This document shows positions 7,725 to 18,941 of a stretch of 64,000 bases of DNA, in pieces (position 1 is the stretch's first letter; each line of letters opens with the position of its first letter). This DNA is from Cellulomonas sp. PhB143. Lineage in GTDB: Bacteria > Actinomycetota > Actinomycetes > Actinomycetales > Cellulomonadaceae. The notes below the pieces were generated by a model. That model did no database searches. It was not told where the DNA came from and saw only the letters and a program-made list of their open reading frames with translations. The position numbers and the translations under genes were made by a program. The stretch is taken from NCBI RefSeq assembly GCF_003752595.1, contig NZ_RKIJ01000003.1, forward strand, positions 1 through 64,000, read 5' to 3'.

Positions 7725-10202
7725 TCACTCGTTGTCCCCGCCGGTGTCCGACGCGACGGCGTCCTGGGAGAGGCCGGAGTCCCCGGCGTCGGGCCAGACC
7801 CAGTCGCGCACGGACGGCAGGTCCTCCCCGTGGGTGCGGGTGTACTCGCGGGCCTCCAGGCGCGCGTCGACCATGCGCTGGCGCAGGCCTGCACGGCTCG
7901 CACCGAGCGACGGCACCCGGTCGATCACGTCGATGACCAGGTGGAACCGGTCGAGGTCGTTGAGCATGACCATGTCGAACGGCGTCGTCGTGGTGCCCTC
8001 CTCCTTGTAGCCGCGCACGTGGATGTTCGCGTGCCCGCGGCGGCGGTACGTGAGGCGGTGGATGAGCCACGGGTACCCGTGGTAGGCGAAGATCACCGGC
8101 TTGGTCGCCGTGAAGATCGTGTCGAAGTCCTTGTCGGAGAGCCCGTGCGGGTGCTCCTTCTCGTCCTGCATGCGCATGAGGTCCACGACGTTGACCACGC
8201 GGACCTTGAGGTCGGGGATCTCCCGGCGCAGGATGTCGGCCGCCGCGAGCGCCTCGAGCGTGGGCACGTCGCCCGCGCAGCCGAGCACGACGTCCGGCTC
8301 CTCGCCCTCGACCTCGGTGCCCGCCCAGTCCCAGATGCCGACGCCGCGGGTGCAGTGGGCGACGGCCTGCTCCATGGTGAGGAAGTTCGGGGCCGGCTGC
8401 TTGCCGCTGACGACGACGTTGACGTACTGCCGGCTGCGCAGGCAGTGGTCGTACGTCGACAGGAGGGTGTTGGCGTCCGGCGGGAGGTAGACGCGGACGA
8501 TCTCGGCCTTCTTGTTCATCACGTGGTCGATGAACCCGGGGTCCTGGTGGCTGAACCCGTTGTGGTCCTGGCGCCACACGTGCGAGGACAGCAGGTAGTT
8601 CAGGCTCGCGATCGGGCGGCGCCACGGGATGTCGTCGGTCACCTTGAGCCACTTGGCGTGCTGGTTGAACATCGAGTCGATGATGTGGATGAACGCCTCG
8701 TAGCAGTTGAACAGGCCGTGGCGGCCGGTGAGGAGGTAGCCCTCCAGCCAGCCCTGGCACTGGTGCTCGGAGAGCATCTCCATCACGCGCCCGGCGCGGG
8801 CGAGGTGCTCGTCCACGTCGGGGCCGACGAAGTCGGCGTTCCACTGCTTGTCGGTCGTCTCGAAGACGGCCTGGAGCCGGTTCGACGCCGTCTCGTCCGG
8901 CCCGAAGATCCGGAAGTTGTCCGGGTTGCGCCGGATGACGTCGGTCAGCCAGTTCCCCAGGATCTTCGGCGCCTCGCTGATGGAACCGCCGGGGACCGGC
9001 ACGTCCACGGCGTAGTCGCGGAAGTCCGGCAGCCGCAGGTCGCGCAGCAGCAGGCCGCCGTTGCCGTTCGGGTTGTCGCTCATCCGCAGCTGCCCGCTCG
9101 GCGCCAGCGCGCTGATGTCCTGCGCCACGCGGCCCTCGTCGTCGAACAGCTCCTCCGCCTTGTACGACTGGAGCCACGAGCCGAGCACGCCGAGGTGCTC
9201 CGGGGTGTCGCGCGCGCTGGCGAGGGGCACCTGGTGGGCGCGCCACGAGCCGACGGTCTTCTTGCCGTCGATCGTGTCGGGTCCCGTCCAGCCCTTCGGG
9301 GTGCGGAAGACGATCATCGGCCACAGCGGGCGGGACTCGTCGCCGCCGGCGGCGCGCGCCTTGATGTCCGCGATGTCGTCGAGGACCTCGTCCAGCATCG
9401 CGGCGAACCGCCGGTGGATCTCCACGTGCGGCTCGTCGTCGAACCCGGCGACGAACACGTGCGGGGTGTGGCCGTACCCGCGCATGAGGTCGACGAGCTC
9501 CTCGTCGCTGATCCGCGCGAGGACCGTGGGGTTCGCGATCTTGTACCCGTTCAGGTGCAGGATCGGCAGGACGACGCCGTCCTGGCGCGGGTTGACGAAC
9601 TTGTTCGAGTGCCAGCTGGTCGCCAGCGGGCCGGTCTCGGCCTCACCGTCCCCGACGACGGTCGCGACCAGGAGGTCGGGGTTGTCGAAGGCCGCGCCGT
9701 AGGCGTGCGAGAGGGCGTAGCCGAGCTCGCCGCCCTCGTGGATCGAGCCCGGCGTCTCGGGCGCGACGTGCGACGGGATGCCGCCGGGGAAGGAGAACTG
9801 GCGGAACAGCCGGCGCACGCCCTCCGCGTCCTGCGTGATGTCGGGGTAGACCTCGCTGTAGGTCCCGTCGAGGTAGGTCGAGGCGACGAGCCCCGGGCCG
9901 CCGTGGCCCGGGCCGGTGACGAAGATGGTCGACTGCTCGCGCTCGGCGATCGCGCGGTTGAGGTGCGCGTAGAGGAAGTTCAGCCCGGGCGTGGTGCCCC
10001 AGTGGCCGAGCAGGCGCGGCTTGACGTCGTCGCGGCTCAGCGGCGTGCGCAGCAGCGGGTTGTCGAGGAGGTAGATCTGCCCGACGGACAGATAGTTCGC
10101 GGCCCGCCACCACCGGTCGATCGTCTCGAGCGTCTCGTCGGACATCTCGCCGGCGCCCCGGCGCCACTCGGTCTCGACGGTACGGGCGGTCGTGATGCTC
10201 AT
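7725..10202 (-). CDS. xfp: Xylulose-5-phosphate/fructose-6-phosphate phosphoketolase
   Basis: An 825-residue TPP-dependent enzyme that splits xylulose-5-P (and often fructose-6-P) with phosphate into acetyl phosphate and glyceraldehyde-3-P (or erythrose-4-P). The TPP-binding segment [21 protein letters not shown] is present and the length is that of bacterial phosphoketolases. The start at 10202 has a good ribosome site (GAGGAG) and begins [15 protein letters not shown]. Acetyl phosphate formed here is used by the two downstream genes, pta and ackA, giving acetyl-CoA or ATP plus acetate. The operon is a complete phosphoketolase shunt for pentoses, which fits a plant-polymer degrader. Confidence 0.95.
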   Translation of the reverse strand: MSITTARTVETEWRRGAGEMSDETLETIDRWWRAANYLSVGQIYLLDNPLLRTPLSRDDVKPRLLGHWGTTPGLNFLYAHLNRAIAEREQSTIFVTGPGHGGPGLVASTYLDGTYSEVYPDITQDAEGVRRLFRQFSFPGGIPSHVAPETPGSIHEGGELGYALSHAYGAAFDNPDLLVATVVGDGEAETGPLATSWHSNKFVNPRQDGVVLPILHLNGYKIANPTVLARISDEELVDLMRGYGHTPHVFVAGFDDEPHVEIHRRFAAMLDEVLDDIADIKARAAGGDESRPLWPMIVFRTPKGWTGPDTIDGKKTVGSWRAHQVPLASARDTPEHLGVLGSWLQSYKAEELFDDEGRVAQDISALAPSGQLRMSDNPNGNGGLLLRDLRLPDFRDYAVDVPVPGGSISEAPKILGNWLTDVIRRNPDNFRIFGPDETASNRLQAVFETTDKQWNADFVGPDVDEHLARAGRVMEMLSEHQCQGWLEGYLLTGRHGLFNCYEAFIHIIDSMFNQHAKWLKVTDDIPWRRPIASLNYLLSSHVWRQDHNGFSHQDPGFIDHVMNKKAEIVRVYLPPDANTLLSTYDHCLRSRQYVNVVVSGKQPAPNFLTMEQAVAHCTRGVGIWDWAGTEVEGEEPDVVLGCAGDVPTLEALAAADILRREIPDLKVRVVNVVDLMRMQDEKEHPHGLSDKDFDTIFTATKPVIFAYHGYPWLIHRLTYRRRGHANIHVRGYKEEGTTTTPFDMVMLNDLDRFHLVIDVIDRVPSLGASRAGLRQRMVDARLEAREYTRTHGEDLPSVRDWVWPDAGDSGLSQDAVASDTGGDNE

Positions 10203-10341
10203 CGCGCACTCCTCGCAGGGCTGGGGATGGTGTCTCCATACAACCGCATCGGGCACCGGCCTGCCCGCGCTCGGGAGCGCCGCCCGGTGTGACGTGCGAG
10301 ACGGGGCGCCGGCCCCGGACCGGAGGCCCCGCGGGGCCGAC

Positions 10342-10347
10342 TACCGT
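10342..10347 (+). promoter_or_regulatory. -10 element for the SURF1-like gene
   Basis: TACCGT ends six bases before the GTG at 10354, with no ribosome site between. It suggests a leaderless transcript and fixes the start well downstream of the other in-frame start candidates. Confidence 0.45.
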
Positions 10348-10353
10348 GGTGCC

Positions 10354-11241
10354 GTGACCGATCCCGCCGCGCCCCGCCCGTCGTTCTGGGCCGTGGCCCG
10401 GCGGCCCCGCATGGTCGGTGTCCTGCTGCTCCTGCTGCTCGCCGCGGCGGTCTGCGCCCGGCTCGGCGTGTGGCAGATCGACCGCGCCCAGGAGCGGGGC
10501 GAGCTCGCCGAGAAGCAGGCCGCCGCGGAGCGTACGTCGGACGGCCCCGAGGGCCTCGGCACCCTCCTGCCGCCGCAGCAGGGCATGCCGGGCGACCTCG
10601 TCGGCCGCTCGGCCTGGGTCGAGGGCTCCTACGAGCCGGACGGCCAGCTGCTCGTCGCGGACCGGGTGCTGCACGGCGAGAACGGCTTCCTGGTGCTGTC
10701 GCCGCTGCGCGTCAGCGACGACGGGACCGGCGGGGCCTCCTGGGCGGACCTCTCGGGGCCGCCGGTCGTGCCGGTCGTGCGGGGCTGGGTCCCGCAGGAC
10801 GTCGTCGGCGACGACGGCGCCGTCCTCCCGTCGGCGGCGGCCGAGCTCGCGCCGCCCGCCGGGCCCGTCCGCGTGACGGGGTACCTCCAGGCGGGGGAGG
10901 CGACGGGTGACGGGGGCCTCCCGGCGGGGCAGACCGACGCGATCTCCACGGCGGCGCTCGCGAACTCGTGGGGCCCGCCGATCTGGTCGGGCTACGTCGT
11001 GCTCTCGTCGTCGGACCCGGGCCAGGTCGCGGCCGAGGACGGCGGGCCGGCCCTGCTCGGGCGCCCCACCCTCTCCGGCGGCGAGGGGCTGAACCTGCAG
11101 AACGCGTTCTACGCGCTGCAGTGGTTCGTGTTCGGCGGGTTCGCGGTGGCGCTGTGGGTGCGCCTCGTGCGCGACGAGGCGTCCGGGCGGCGCGGGATCG
11201 CCCAGATCGCCCTGCCCGACGAGGAGGTCGCCCGCGAGTGA
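10354..11241 (+). CDS. SURF1 family membrane protein
   Basis: A 295-residue protein with two membrane helices, at residues about 15-35 and near 250-270. This is the SURF1/Shy1 topology with a large extracytoplasmic loop. The conserved motif LGVWQIDRAQERGEL follows the first helix, and the VRGWV segment and the C-terminal NLQNAFYALQWFVFGGFAV helix are also typical. SURF1 proteins help assemble haem a/a3 into cytochrome c oxidase. Acidic and glycine-rich insertions enlarge the loop. No oxidase genes lie nearby, so the role is inferred from the family. It converges on an ABC exporter operon. Confidence 0.85.
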   Translation: MTDPAAPRPSFWAVARRPRMVGVLLLLLLAAAVCARLGVWQIDRAQERGELAEKQAAAERTSDGPEGLGTLLPPQQGMPGDLVGRSAWVEGSYEPDGQLLVADRVLHGENGFLVLSPLRVSDDGTGGASWADLSGPPVVPVVRGWVPQDVVGDDGAVLPSAAAELAPPAGPVRVTGYLQAGEATGDGGLPAGQTDAISTAALANSWGPPIWSGYVVLSSSDPGQVAAEDGGPALLGRPTLSGGEGLNLQNAFYALQWFVFGGFAVALWVRLVRDEASGRRGIAQIALPDEEVARE

Positions 11242-11260
11242 GCGCGCGCCCCCGCCCGCG

Positions 11261-13003
11261 CTACTCGTGCTGCCAGGACTCCCACAGCCGCGCGTAGCCG
11301 CCACCGGCCGCCACCAGCTCGTCGTGCGTGCCGATCTCCACGACCCGCCCGGCGTCGACGACCGCCACCCGGTCCGCGTCGTGCGCGGTGTGCAGGCGGT
11401 GGGCGATGGCCACGACGGTGCGCCCGGCGAGCACGGCGTCGAGCGAGCGCTCGAGGTGCCGCGCCGCGCGGGGGTCGAGCAGCGACGTCGCCTCGTCCAG
11501 GACCAGGGTGTGCGGGTCGAGCAGCACCAGCCGCGCGAGCGCGACCTGCTGCGCCTGGGCGGGCGTGAGCACGTGCCCGCCCGAGCCGACGACCGTGGCC
11601 AGCCCCTGGGGCAGCGCCTGCGCCCAGCCGGCCGCGTCCACGGCCTCGAGCGCCTCGGCGAGCCGGGCGTCGTCGGCGCCTGTGTCCGCGAGGCGCAGGT
11701 TGTCGGCGAGCGTGCCCACGAACACGTGGTGCTCCTGGGTGACCAGGGCCACGTGGCCGCGCAGCTCGTCGAGCGGCAGCTCCACCAGCGGCACCCCGCC
11801 GACCGTGACGCTCCCGGCCGTGGGCGGGTGGATCCCGGCGAGCATGCGGCCGAGCGTCGACTTGCCCGCGCCGGAGGGGCCCACGACGGCCAGCCGCTCG
11901 CCGACGCGCAGGTCGAGGTCGATCCCGTGCAGGACGTCGTGCCCCTCGCGGTAGGCGTAGCGCACCTCGCGCACCCGGACGGACTCGTCGGCCGGACGGG
12001 CGGCGCCCGCCGCGCGGTCCGGCGGCACGAGGCCCACGCCGACGATCCGCGCGAGCGAGACGGCGGCGACCTGGATCTCGTCGAGCCAGAAGACCAGGTC
12101 GAACACCGGCCCGCCGAGCTGGGAGCCGAACGCCGTCACCGTGGTGACGGTGCCGATCGTCGCGTGCCCCTGGGAGACCAGCCAGCCGCCCCAGAGCAGC
12201 ACGGCGACCGGCGCGACCGCCATGGCGGCGTCGAGCGACGGGATCAGGCGCAGGCGCAGCCCCAGCGTCCGGCGCTCGGCGGCGAAACCCTCGGCGAGGT
12301 CGCGGTCCACGCGGCGGCGCACGCGGGCGCCCAGGTGCAGGGCGTCGGTCGTGCGGGCGCCCTCGACGGCCTCGGTGATGGTCCCGTTGAGGGTCGCGTA
12401 TGCGGCGGACTCGCGCAGGTAGGCCGGGGTGGCCCGGGCCAGGTACCTGCGCGTCGCGACGACCACGAGCGGGACGCCGACGACGAGGCCGAGGGAGACG
12501 AGCGGCGCCGCGAGGAACGACGCGACGAGCGTCAGCACGATCGTGATGACGCACACGAGGACGCGCGGCACGCCGAACCGGATGGCGTGCTGCAGCTTGT
12601 TGACGTCGTTGGTGGTGCGCGCGACGAGGTCGCCCGTGCCCGCGCGCTCGACGACGGACAGGGGCAGCCCCGTGAGCCGGCGCATGAAGTCCTCGCGGAG
12701 CTCGGCGAAGACCTCCTCGCCGAAGACCATGGACGCCTGCTGCGCGAAGCGCACCACGACGGCCTGCACCACGACCGCCGCGACGAGCAAGAGGACGAGC
12801 CGGTCGACGTGCGCGGCGGTGGTGCCGCGCGCGACCTCGTCGACGAGGCGCCCGAGCAGGAACGGCCCGGCGAGGCCGACGACGGCGCCCACGGTGTGCA
12901 GCGCGGCCATGCCGGCCAGGGCACGGCGGTGCGCGCGGAACAGGTCGGCCGTCGCCGCCCGGACCTGGGCGCGGTCGGCGATCGGAAGCAGGGTCTCGCT
13001 CAT
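11261..13003 (-). CDS. ABC exporter half-transporter with intact Walker motifs (TMD-NBD)
   Basis: A 580-residue protein. An ABC type-1 exporter membrane domain (six helices, residues about 30-310) is followed by an ATP-binding domain. Walker A (GPSGAGKST), Walker B (TLVLDEATS) and the H-loop (IAHRLHT) are intact. The signature that is usually LSGGQ reads LTPAQ. It overlaps the upstream partner gene by four bases (ATGA). The two surely form a heterodimer in which only one composite ATP site can be active: the one made of this protein's Walker motifs and the partner's LSGGQ. The substrate is unknown; relatives export lipids, peptides or drugs. Confidence 0.92.
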   Translation of the reverse strand: MSETLLPIADRAQVRAATADLFRAHRRALAGMAALHTVGAVVGLAGPFLLGRLVDEVARGTTAAHVDRLVLLLVAAVVVQAVVVRFAQQASMVFGEEVFAELREDFMRRLTGLPLSVVERAGTGDLVARTTNDVNKLQHAIRFGVPRVLVCVITIVLTLVASFLAAPLVSLGLVVGVPLVVVATRRYLARATPAYLRESAAYATLNGTITEAVEGARTTDALHLGARVRRRVDRDLAEGFAAERRTLGLRLRLIPSLDAAMAVAPVAVLLWGGWLVSQGHATIGTVTTVTAFGSQLGGPVFDLVFWLDEIQVAAVSLARIVGVGLVPPDRAAGAARPADESVRVREVRYAYREGHDVLHGIDLDLRVGERLAVVGPSGAGKSTLGRMLAGIHPPTAGSVTVGGVPLVELPLDELRGHVALVTQEHHVFVGTLADNLRLADTGADDARLAEALEAVDAAGWAQALPQGLATVVGSGGHVLTPAQAQQVALARLVLLDPHTLVLDEATSLLDPRAARHLERSLDAVLAGRTVVAIAHRLHTAHDADRVAVVDAGRVVEIGTHDELVAAGGGYARLWESWQHE

Positions 13004-14814
13004 CGGGCCTCCTCCTTCTCGTCGGCCCGCCCGGGCGCGCCCTCGGGCGTGCCCTCCTCCGCGCCCCGGCCGACGACGGCGCGGTAGCGCGCGGACGCGT
13101 CGTGCGCGGCGCCGAGCAGCTCGTGGTGGGTGCCGCGCGCGACGACCCGGCCGCCGTCGAGCAGCGCGACGTCGTCCATGTGCTCGAGCACGAGCGGGCT
13201 GGCGGTGACGACGAGCGTCGTGCGACCGCGGCGGACCTCGGCGACGCGCTCGGCGATGCGCGCCTCGGTGTGCGCGTCGACGGCGCTGGTCGGCTCGACC
13301 AGCACGAGGATCTCGGGGTCCGTGAGCAGGGCGCGGGCGAGCGCGACGCGCTGGCGCTGGCCGCCGGAGAGGGAGCTGCCCTTCTCGGGCAGGACCCCGT
13401 CGATCCCGTCCGGGACGGAGTCGAGCACGTCCTGGGCGTCGGCGACGAAGAGGGCGTGCAGCAGCTCGGCCTCGACGGCGCGGCCCCGAGCGTCGAGCTC
13501 TTCGGCGAGGGGACCGGAGAACAGGTGCGGCGTGGCCTCCGAGACGACGACGCGGTGGCGCAGGTGGGTGCGGTCGAGGTCACCGAGGCGTACGCCGCCG
13601 AGGCGCACGGGGTACGCCGCCTCCGCCGCGTCGTCGAACCGGCCGAGCCGGGTCGCCACCCGGGCCGACTCGTCCGGCCGCGCGCACACGAGCCCGACGA
13701 CCTCCCCGGGCCGCAGGACGAGGCCGCTCGACTCGTCGACGAGCTCGGCGCCGGGGTCCGGCGCGTCGGCCGGGTCGGCTGCCTGCGGGGTGGCGCCCTC
13801 CACGCGCAGCACCGCCTGGACCTTGCGCAGCGAGACGAGCGCGCGGGTGGCGATCTGCAGCATCTGCGTCGCGAGCTGCAGCGGCCAGGAGAGGAAGGCC
13901 GCGTACACGTAGAAGGTGACGAGCTGGCCCGGGGTGACGTCCCCGGCGATCGCGCCCCGCGCGCCGATCCACAGGACGAGCGCCACGAGCAGGCCGGGGA
14001 GCAGCACCTGCAGCCCGTCCAGCCACGACTGGACCGTCGCCACCCGGACGCCCTCGGCGCGCACGCGCTGGGACTGGGCGGCGTACCGCCCCGCGAACAC
14101 GCCCTCGCCGCCGATGCCGCGCAGGATCCGCAGCCCGGAGACGGTGTCGGAGCCGAGCGACGTGAGGTGGCCGGTCTCCTCGCGCTGCGCCGCCTGGCGC
14201 GCGTGCAGCGGGCGCACCAGGAGGCCCAGCACGCCGGCGACCACCGGGATCCCGAGGGTCACGACGAGCCCGAGCGTCAGCGACCGGGACAGCATGATCG
14301 CGGCGACCACCCCGTACGCGACGACGCCGCCGACGAACCGCCCGGCCATCGCGAAGACCTCGCCGACGCGCATGGTGTCGTTCGCCACCGCCGCGACGAC
14401 CTCGCCGGTGGGCAGCGTGCGGGTGATGCGGTGGCCGGTCCGCGAGGCGCTGCGCCCGATCTGCTGGGCGAGCCGGTAGGTGCTGCGCAGCCAGCTCTCC
14501 ACGTCGAACCGGTGGCTGAAGGCGCCGGCGGCGACGAGGACGGCCGCGTTGGCGAGCATGAGGGCGCACCAGGTGAACAGCTGCGGGCCGAACCCGTGCG
14601 CGACGCCGTCGTCGATCGCCCGGCCGATGAGCAGGGGCGTGGCCGCCTGCGAGACCATCGCCACGGTCCCGGCGGTCAGCGACAGCGCCAGCAGGCCGCG
14701 CTGGCGGGAGGCGACCCACCACAGGGCGCGGCCCGGGGTGGTCAGCGGGAGCTCGCCGGGATCGGTGAGGGGGAGGGGGCGCACGGGATCTAGCATGGTG
14801 GACGGGTCCGACAC
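13000..14814 (-). CDS. ABC exporter half-transporter with degenerate Walker motifs (TMD-NBD)
   Basis: A 604-residue partner of the next gene. Six membrane helices occupy residues about 35-330. In the ATP-binding domain the signature LSGGQRQRVALARAL is perfect. The Walker A position reads ARPDESAR with no P-loop lysine. Walker B reads LVLVEPTS, with Val for the metal-binding Asp. The H-loop histidine is replaced (VTASPLV). It can thus supply a signature motif but probably does not hydrolyse ATP itself. I chose the GTG at 14814 because AAAGGTG precedes it; an ATG at 14796 lacks a ribosome site. First gene of a two-gene operon. Confidence 0.9.
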   Translation of the reverse strand: MSDPSTMLDPVRPLPLTDPGELPLTTPGRALWWVASRQRGLLALSLTAGTVAMVSQAATPLLIGRAIDDGVAHGFGPQLFTWCALMLANAAVLVAAGAFSHRFDVESWLRSTYRLAQQIGRSASRTGHRITRTLPTGEVVAAVANDTMRVGEVFAMAGRFVGGVVAYGVVAAIMLSRSLTLGLVVTLGIPVVAGVLGLLVRPLHARQAAQREETGHLTSLGSDTVSGLRILRGIGGEGVFAGRYAAQSQRVRAEGVRVATVQSWLDGLQVLLPGLLVALVLWIGARGAIAGDVTPGQLVTFYVYAAFLSWPLQLATQMLQIATRALVSLRKVQAVLRVEGATPQAADPADAPDPGAELVDESSGLVLRPGEVVGLVCARPDESARVATRLGRFDDAAEAAYPVRLGGVRLGDLDRTHLRHRVVVSEATPHLFSGPLAEELDARGRAVEAELLHALFVADAQDVLDSVPDGIDGVLPEKGSSLSGGQRQRVALARALLTDPEILVLVEPTSAVDAHTEARIAERVAEVRRGRTTLVVTASPLVLEHMDDVALLDGGRVVARGTHHELLGAAHDASARYRAVVGRGAEEGTPEGAPGRADEKEEAR

Positions 14815-14855
14815 GGATCCACACCTTTTGTCACCCGTCGTGAGGAACCGTCTCG

Positions 14856-15344
14856 ATGAGCACAGCGGACAGCAGCACCGGCCGGACCGCCACGGGCGCA
14901 GGGCCCGGCGGCGGGGCTCCGGTCCCGGACGCGCAGCAGGTCCTCGCCGCGGTGCGCAAGGCCCGCGGGGCGCTCGCGCGCTACCGGTTCATGGCGCTCC
15001 TGACCGGGACGATGCTGCTGGTGCTGTGCGTCGAGATGATCTACAAGTACCTCCTCGTGGACCTCGCCGGCGTCTCCGACGCCCTCCTGCCGTACATCGA
15101 GTGGGTCCCCTTCGCGCACGGCTGGATCTACGTCGTCTACCTCGTCACGGTGCTCGATCTCTGGGCGAAGATGCGCTGGGGCTTCGGCCGCCTGGTCACG
15201 CTCGTGCTCGCCGGCGTCGTGCCGGTGATGTCGTTCGTCCTCGAGAAGCGGGTCGTGCGCGACGTCGGCGCTCGGCTGGACGCGCTGGAGGCCTCGCGCG
15301 CGCAGCGTCCCGCCCCGGCGGGCGGTCCCGGGACCGAGGGCTGA
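14856..15344 (+). CDS. DUF3817 membrane protein
   Basis: A 162-residue protein with three membrane helices (about residues 45-65, 85-105 and 112-130). It has the DUF3817 pattern, including YRFMALLTGTMLLVL, a Glu in the first helix region and the HGWIYVVYLV segment. The N-terminal 35 residues are a low-complexity Gly/Ala/Pro stretch. A ribosome site (GTGAGGAA) lies upstream. The function of the family is unknown; it is common in Micrococcales and corynebacteria. It precedes the ThiF-like gene by four bases and is probably co-transcribed with it. Confidence 0.85.
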   Translation: MSTADSSTGRTATGAGPGGGAPVPDAQQVLAAVRKARGALARYRFMALLTGTMLLVLCVEMIYKYLLVDLAGVSDALLPYIEWVPFAHGWIYVVYLVTVLDLWAKMRWGFGRLVTLVLAGVVPVMSFVLEKRVVRDVGARLDALEASRAQRPAPAGGPGTEG

Positions 15345-15348
15345 CCCG

Positions 15349-16647
15349 GTGGCCGACCAGCGGGTCCGGCGGTTGGCCCCGCTCGTCGAGCCGGGCCCGG
15401 AGCTCACGGGCGACCGGCTCGCGCGGTACGCGCGCCACGTCGTGCTGCCCGGGATCGGCACCGAGGGTCAGCGCCGCCTCGCGGCGGCGCGCGTGCTCGT
15501 CGTCGGCGCGGGCGGCCTCGGCAGTCCCGCCCTGCTCTACCTGGCCGCCGCGGGCGTGGGGACCCTCGGGGTCGTGGACGACGACGTCGTCGACGTCTCG
15601 AACCTCCAGCGCCAGGTCCTGCACGGGGTCGCCGACGTCGGGCGCACCAAGGTCGACAGCGCGCGCGACGCGGTCGCCGCGCTCGATCCCGCGACGCGGG
15701 TGGTCGCGCACCGCGTCCGCCTCGACGCCGGCAACGTCCTGGAGATCCTGCGCGGGTACGACGTGGTGCTCGACGGCGCCGACAACTTCGCGACCCGCTA
15801 TCTCGTCTCGGACGCCGCCGAGGTGCTCGGCCTGCCGGTCGTGTGGGGCTCGATCTACCGGTTCGGCGGCCAGGTCTCCGTGTTCTGGGGCGCGCCGCGG
15901 TTCGCGCCCGACGACGTCGGCCCGGACGCCGCTGCGCGTACGGGGCGGGGGCCGACGTACCGCGACGTCTTCCCCCAGCCCCCGCCGCCGGGCACGGTGC
16001 CCGACTGCGCGACCGGTGGGGTGTTCGGCACGATGTGCGCGAGCATCGGCGCCGCCATGGCGACGGAGACGGTCAAGCTCGTGACCGGCGTCGGCCGCTC
16101 GCTGCACGGGCGCCTCGCGGTGCACGACGCGCTCGAGGGCACGTGGCGTGAGCTTGCCGTCCGCCCCGACCCCACGCGCGCACCGGTCGCCGCGCTGCTC
16201 GAGGGCCCCGGCGCCTACGCGGCGTTCTGCGGGCTGCCCGGCGCGGGGGACGGCGGCACCGACCGTGCCGCCGCAGCAGCGAGCCCCTCGACCGCGTCGG
16301 TGCGCGAGCTCGCCGCTGCCGTCGAGGGAGGCCTCGGCGACTGGGAGGTCCCGGGCGACGCGCGGCCGGTGCTGCTCGACGTGCGCGAGGAGTGGGAGGC
16401 GCAGATCGTCGCGGTCCCGGGCGCACGGCTCGTGCCCAGCGGCACGTTCCTCGGCACGTCCGCCGGCGCGCACGCGGCGCTCGCGGACCTGCCGACCGAC
16501 CGACCGGTGCTCGTGCTGTGCAAGGCGGGCGCGCGCTCGGCGCGGGTGGCCGACGCCGCGCGCGAGGCAGGGGTCGACGCCCGCACGGTCGACGGCGGCA
16601 TCCTCGCCTGGGTGGACGAGGTCGCCCCGCACGAGCGCACCTACTGA
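15349..16647 (+). CDS. ThiF/MoeB-type adenylyltransferase with C-terminal rhodanese domain
   Basis: A 432-residue E1-like enzyme. Residues about 25-265 are the ThiF/MoeB nucleotide-binding fold (VVGAGGLGSPALLYLAAAG, LQRQVLHG and DGADNFATRYL). Residues about 320-430 are a rhodanese domain with the active loop CKAGARSA. Such proteins adenylate the C-terminal Gly-Gly of a sulfur-carrier protein and transfer sulfur to it. Next to thiGSO the likely partner is ThiS, but MoeB/MoeZ-type proteins also serve molybdopterin and cysteine or thio-cofactor pathways. The two paired Cys zinc motifs of E. coli ThiF/MoeB are not seen, as in other actinobacterial MoeZ proteins. GTG start. Confidence 0.88.
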   Translation: MADQRVRRLAPLVEPGPELTGDRLARYARHVVLPGIGTEGQRRLAAARVLVVGAGGLGSPALLYLAAAGVGTLGVVDDDVVDVSNLQRQVLHGVADVGRTKVDSARDAVAALDPATRVVAHRVRLDAGNVLEILRGYDVVLDGADNFATRYLVSDAAEVLGLPVVWGSIYRFGGQVSVFWGAPRFAPDDVGPDAAARTGRGPTYRDVFPQPPPPGTVPDCATGGVFGTMCASIGAAMATETVKLVTGVGRSLHGRLAVHDALEGTWRELAVRPDPTRAPVAALLEGPGAYAAFCGLPGAGDGGTDRAAAAASPSTASVRELAAAVEGGLGDWEVPGDARPVLLDVREEWEAQIVAVPGARLVPSGTFLGTSAGAHAALADLPTDRPVLVLCKAGARSARVADAAREAGVDARTVDGGILAWVDEVAPHERTY

Positions 16648-16667
16648 CCGGCCGCCGACCGGTTCCC

Positions 16668-17705
<1,038 letters not shown>

Positions 17706-17709
<4 letters not shown>

Positions 17710-18938
17710 CGGGTCCTCCGAGGGGTGGGTCGCGGTGTGCGGTCGGTGAGGCGGCGGGGGTCGACGGCGGCGACGGAGCCCGGGAGCGCGCCACCCGTGA
17801 GCGTCGCCACGACGGCGTCGCCCGTGATCGGCGCGAGCAGCACGCCGTTGCGGTGGTGGCCGGTCGCGAGCACGAGTCCCGGGACGCCGGACGCGCCGAC
17901 GAACGGCAGGTTGTCCGGTGTCGCGGGCCTCGCCCGCGGGGTGATCTCGACGAGCGCGAGCTCGTCGACGGCGGGCAGCAGCGCCCGCGCGTCGCGCAGC
18001 AGGGCGAAGACGGCACCGGCCTCGGCGCGGCGGTCGTCCGGCTTCTCCTCGCTCGACGCGCCGATCACCACCTCGCGGCGCGGAGCCCCGGTGCCCGGGT
18101 CGGTCCCGGGCGCGCGCGGCACGACGTACACGGCCCTGCTCTGGACGCGGCCGCGCACCACGTGGTCGAGGTCGAACCACGCGGGCGCGTCCAGGCGCAG
18201 CGTGAGCCCCTTGACCGGGCGGGTCGGCGCGTCGACCGGCAGCCCCGCGAGCAGCGACGACGACCGCTCGCCCGCCGCGAGCACCACGGTCCCGGCCTGG
18301 TGCTCCTCGCCCCGGTCGTCGACGACGCCGGTGACCCGGACGCCGTCGTCGGTCGTGCCGGTCCCGACGAGCAGCCGCGCGACCCGGCGGGGGAGGATGC
18401 CGCACCCGGGCGTGCCGACCACCGCCCGGCGCAGGGCGCGGTGGGCGGCGCGGGGGTCGACCTGGTGGTCGTCCGCGGCCCAGGACGCCCCGGCGACGGA
18501 GCCGACGAGGGGCGAGCGGCGGCGCGCCTGCGCCGCGGTGAGCTCGGTGATCGCCATGCCCCACCGCTGCTGCGTCCGGGCGAGGCGGCGCGACTCGGCG
18601 AGGTCGTCGGCGTCGTAGGCGAGCGTCATCGTGCCCGTGGCGCGCAGCCCGACGTCGGTCCCGGAGGCGTCCTCGAGCTCCTGGGCGAAGCGCGGCCACC
18701 GCCGCGCGGAGTCGACGTTCATGCGGGCGAGGCGGTCCTCGCCGTACTCGGCCTCGGTGACGGCGGCGAGCATTCCGGCGGCGGCCCAGGTCGCGCCGTC
18801 GCCGGGGGACGCGTCGAGGACCGAGACGGTCAGGCCGGCGCGGGTGGCGCGCCACGCCACGGCGAGGCCGATGATCCCGGCGCCGACGACGAGGACGTCG
18901 GGCGGGCCCGTGGGTGGGCCGGGTGCGGCACTGTTCAT
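17706..18938 (-). CDS. thiO: Glycine oxidase
   Basis: A 410-residue FAD-dependent DAAO-fold enzyme that oxidises glycine to the imine used for thiazole synthesis. The FAD-binding motif VVGAGIIGLAVAWRATRAG is at residues about 17-35, and the C-terminal TGHHRNGVLLAP segment is typical. I chose the ATG at 18938 because the ribosome site AAGGGAG lies directly before it, at the 3' edge of the TPP riboswitch. The apparent upstream Met at 18959 lies inside the aptamer. First gene of thiO-thiS-thiG. Confidence 0.93.
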
Positions 18939-18941
18939 GGG

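Noticed and set aside
6182-10292. Long plus-strand frames opposite pta and the phosphoketolase gene
   Set aside because: They are antisense to two enzymes with complete motifs, and their composition is that of a shadow frame.
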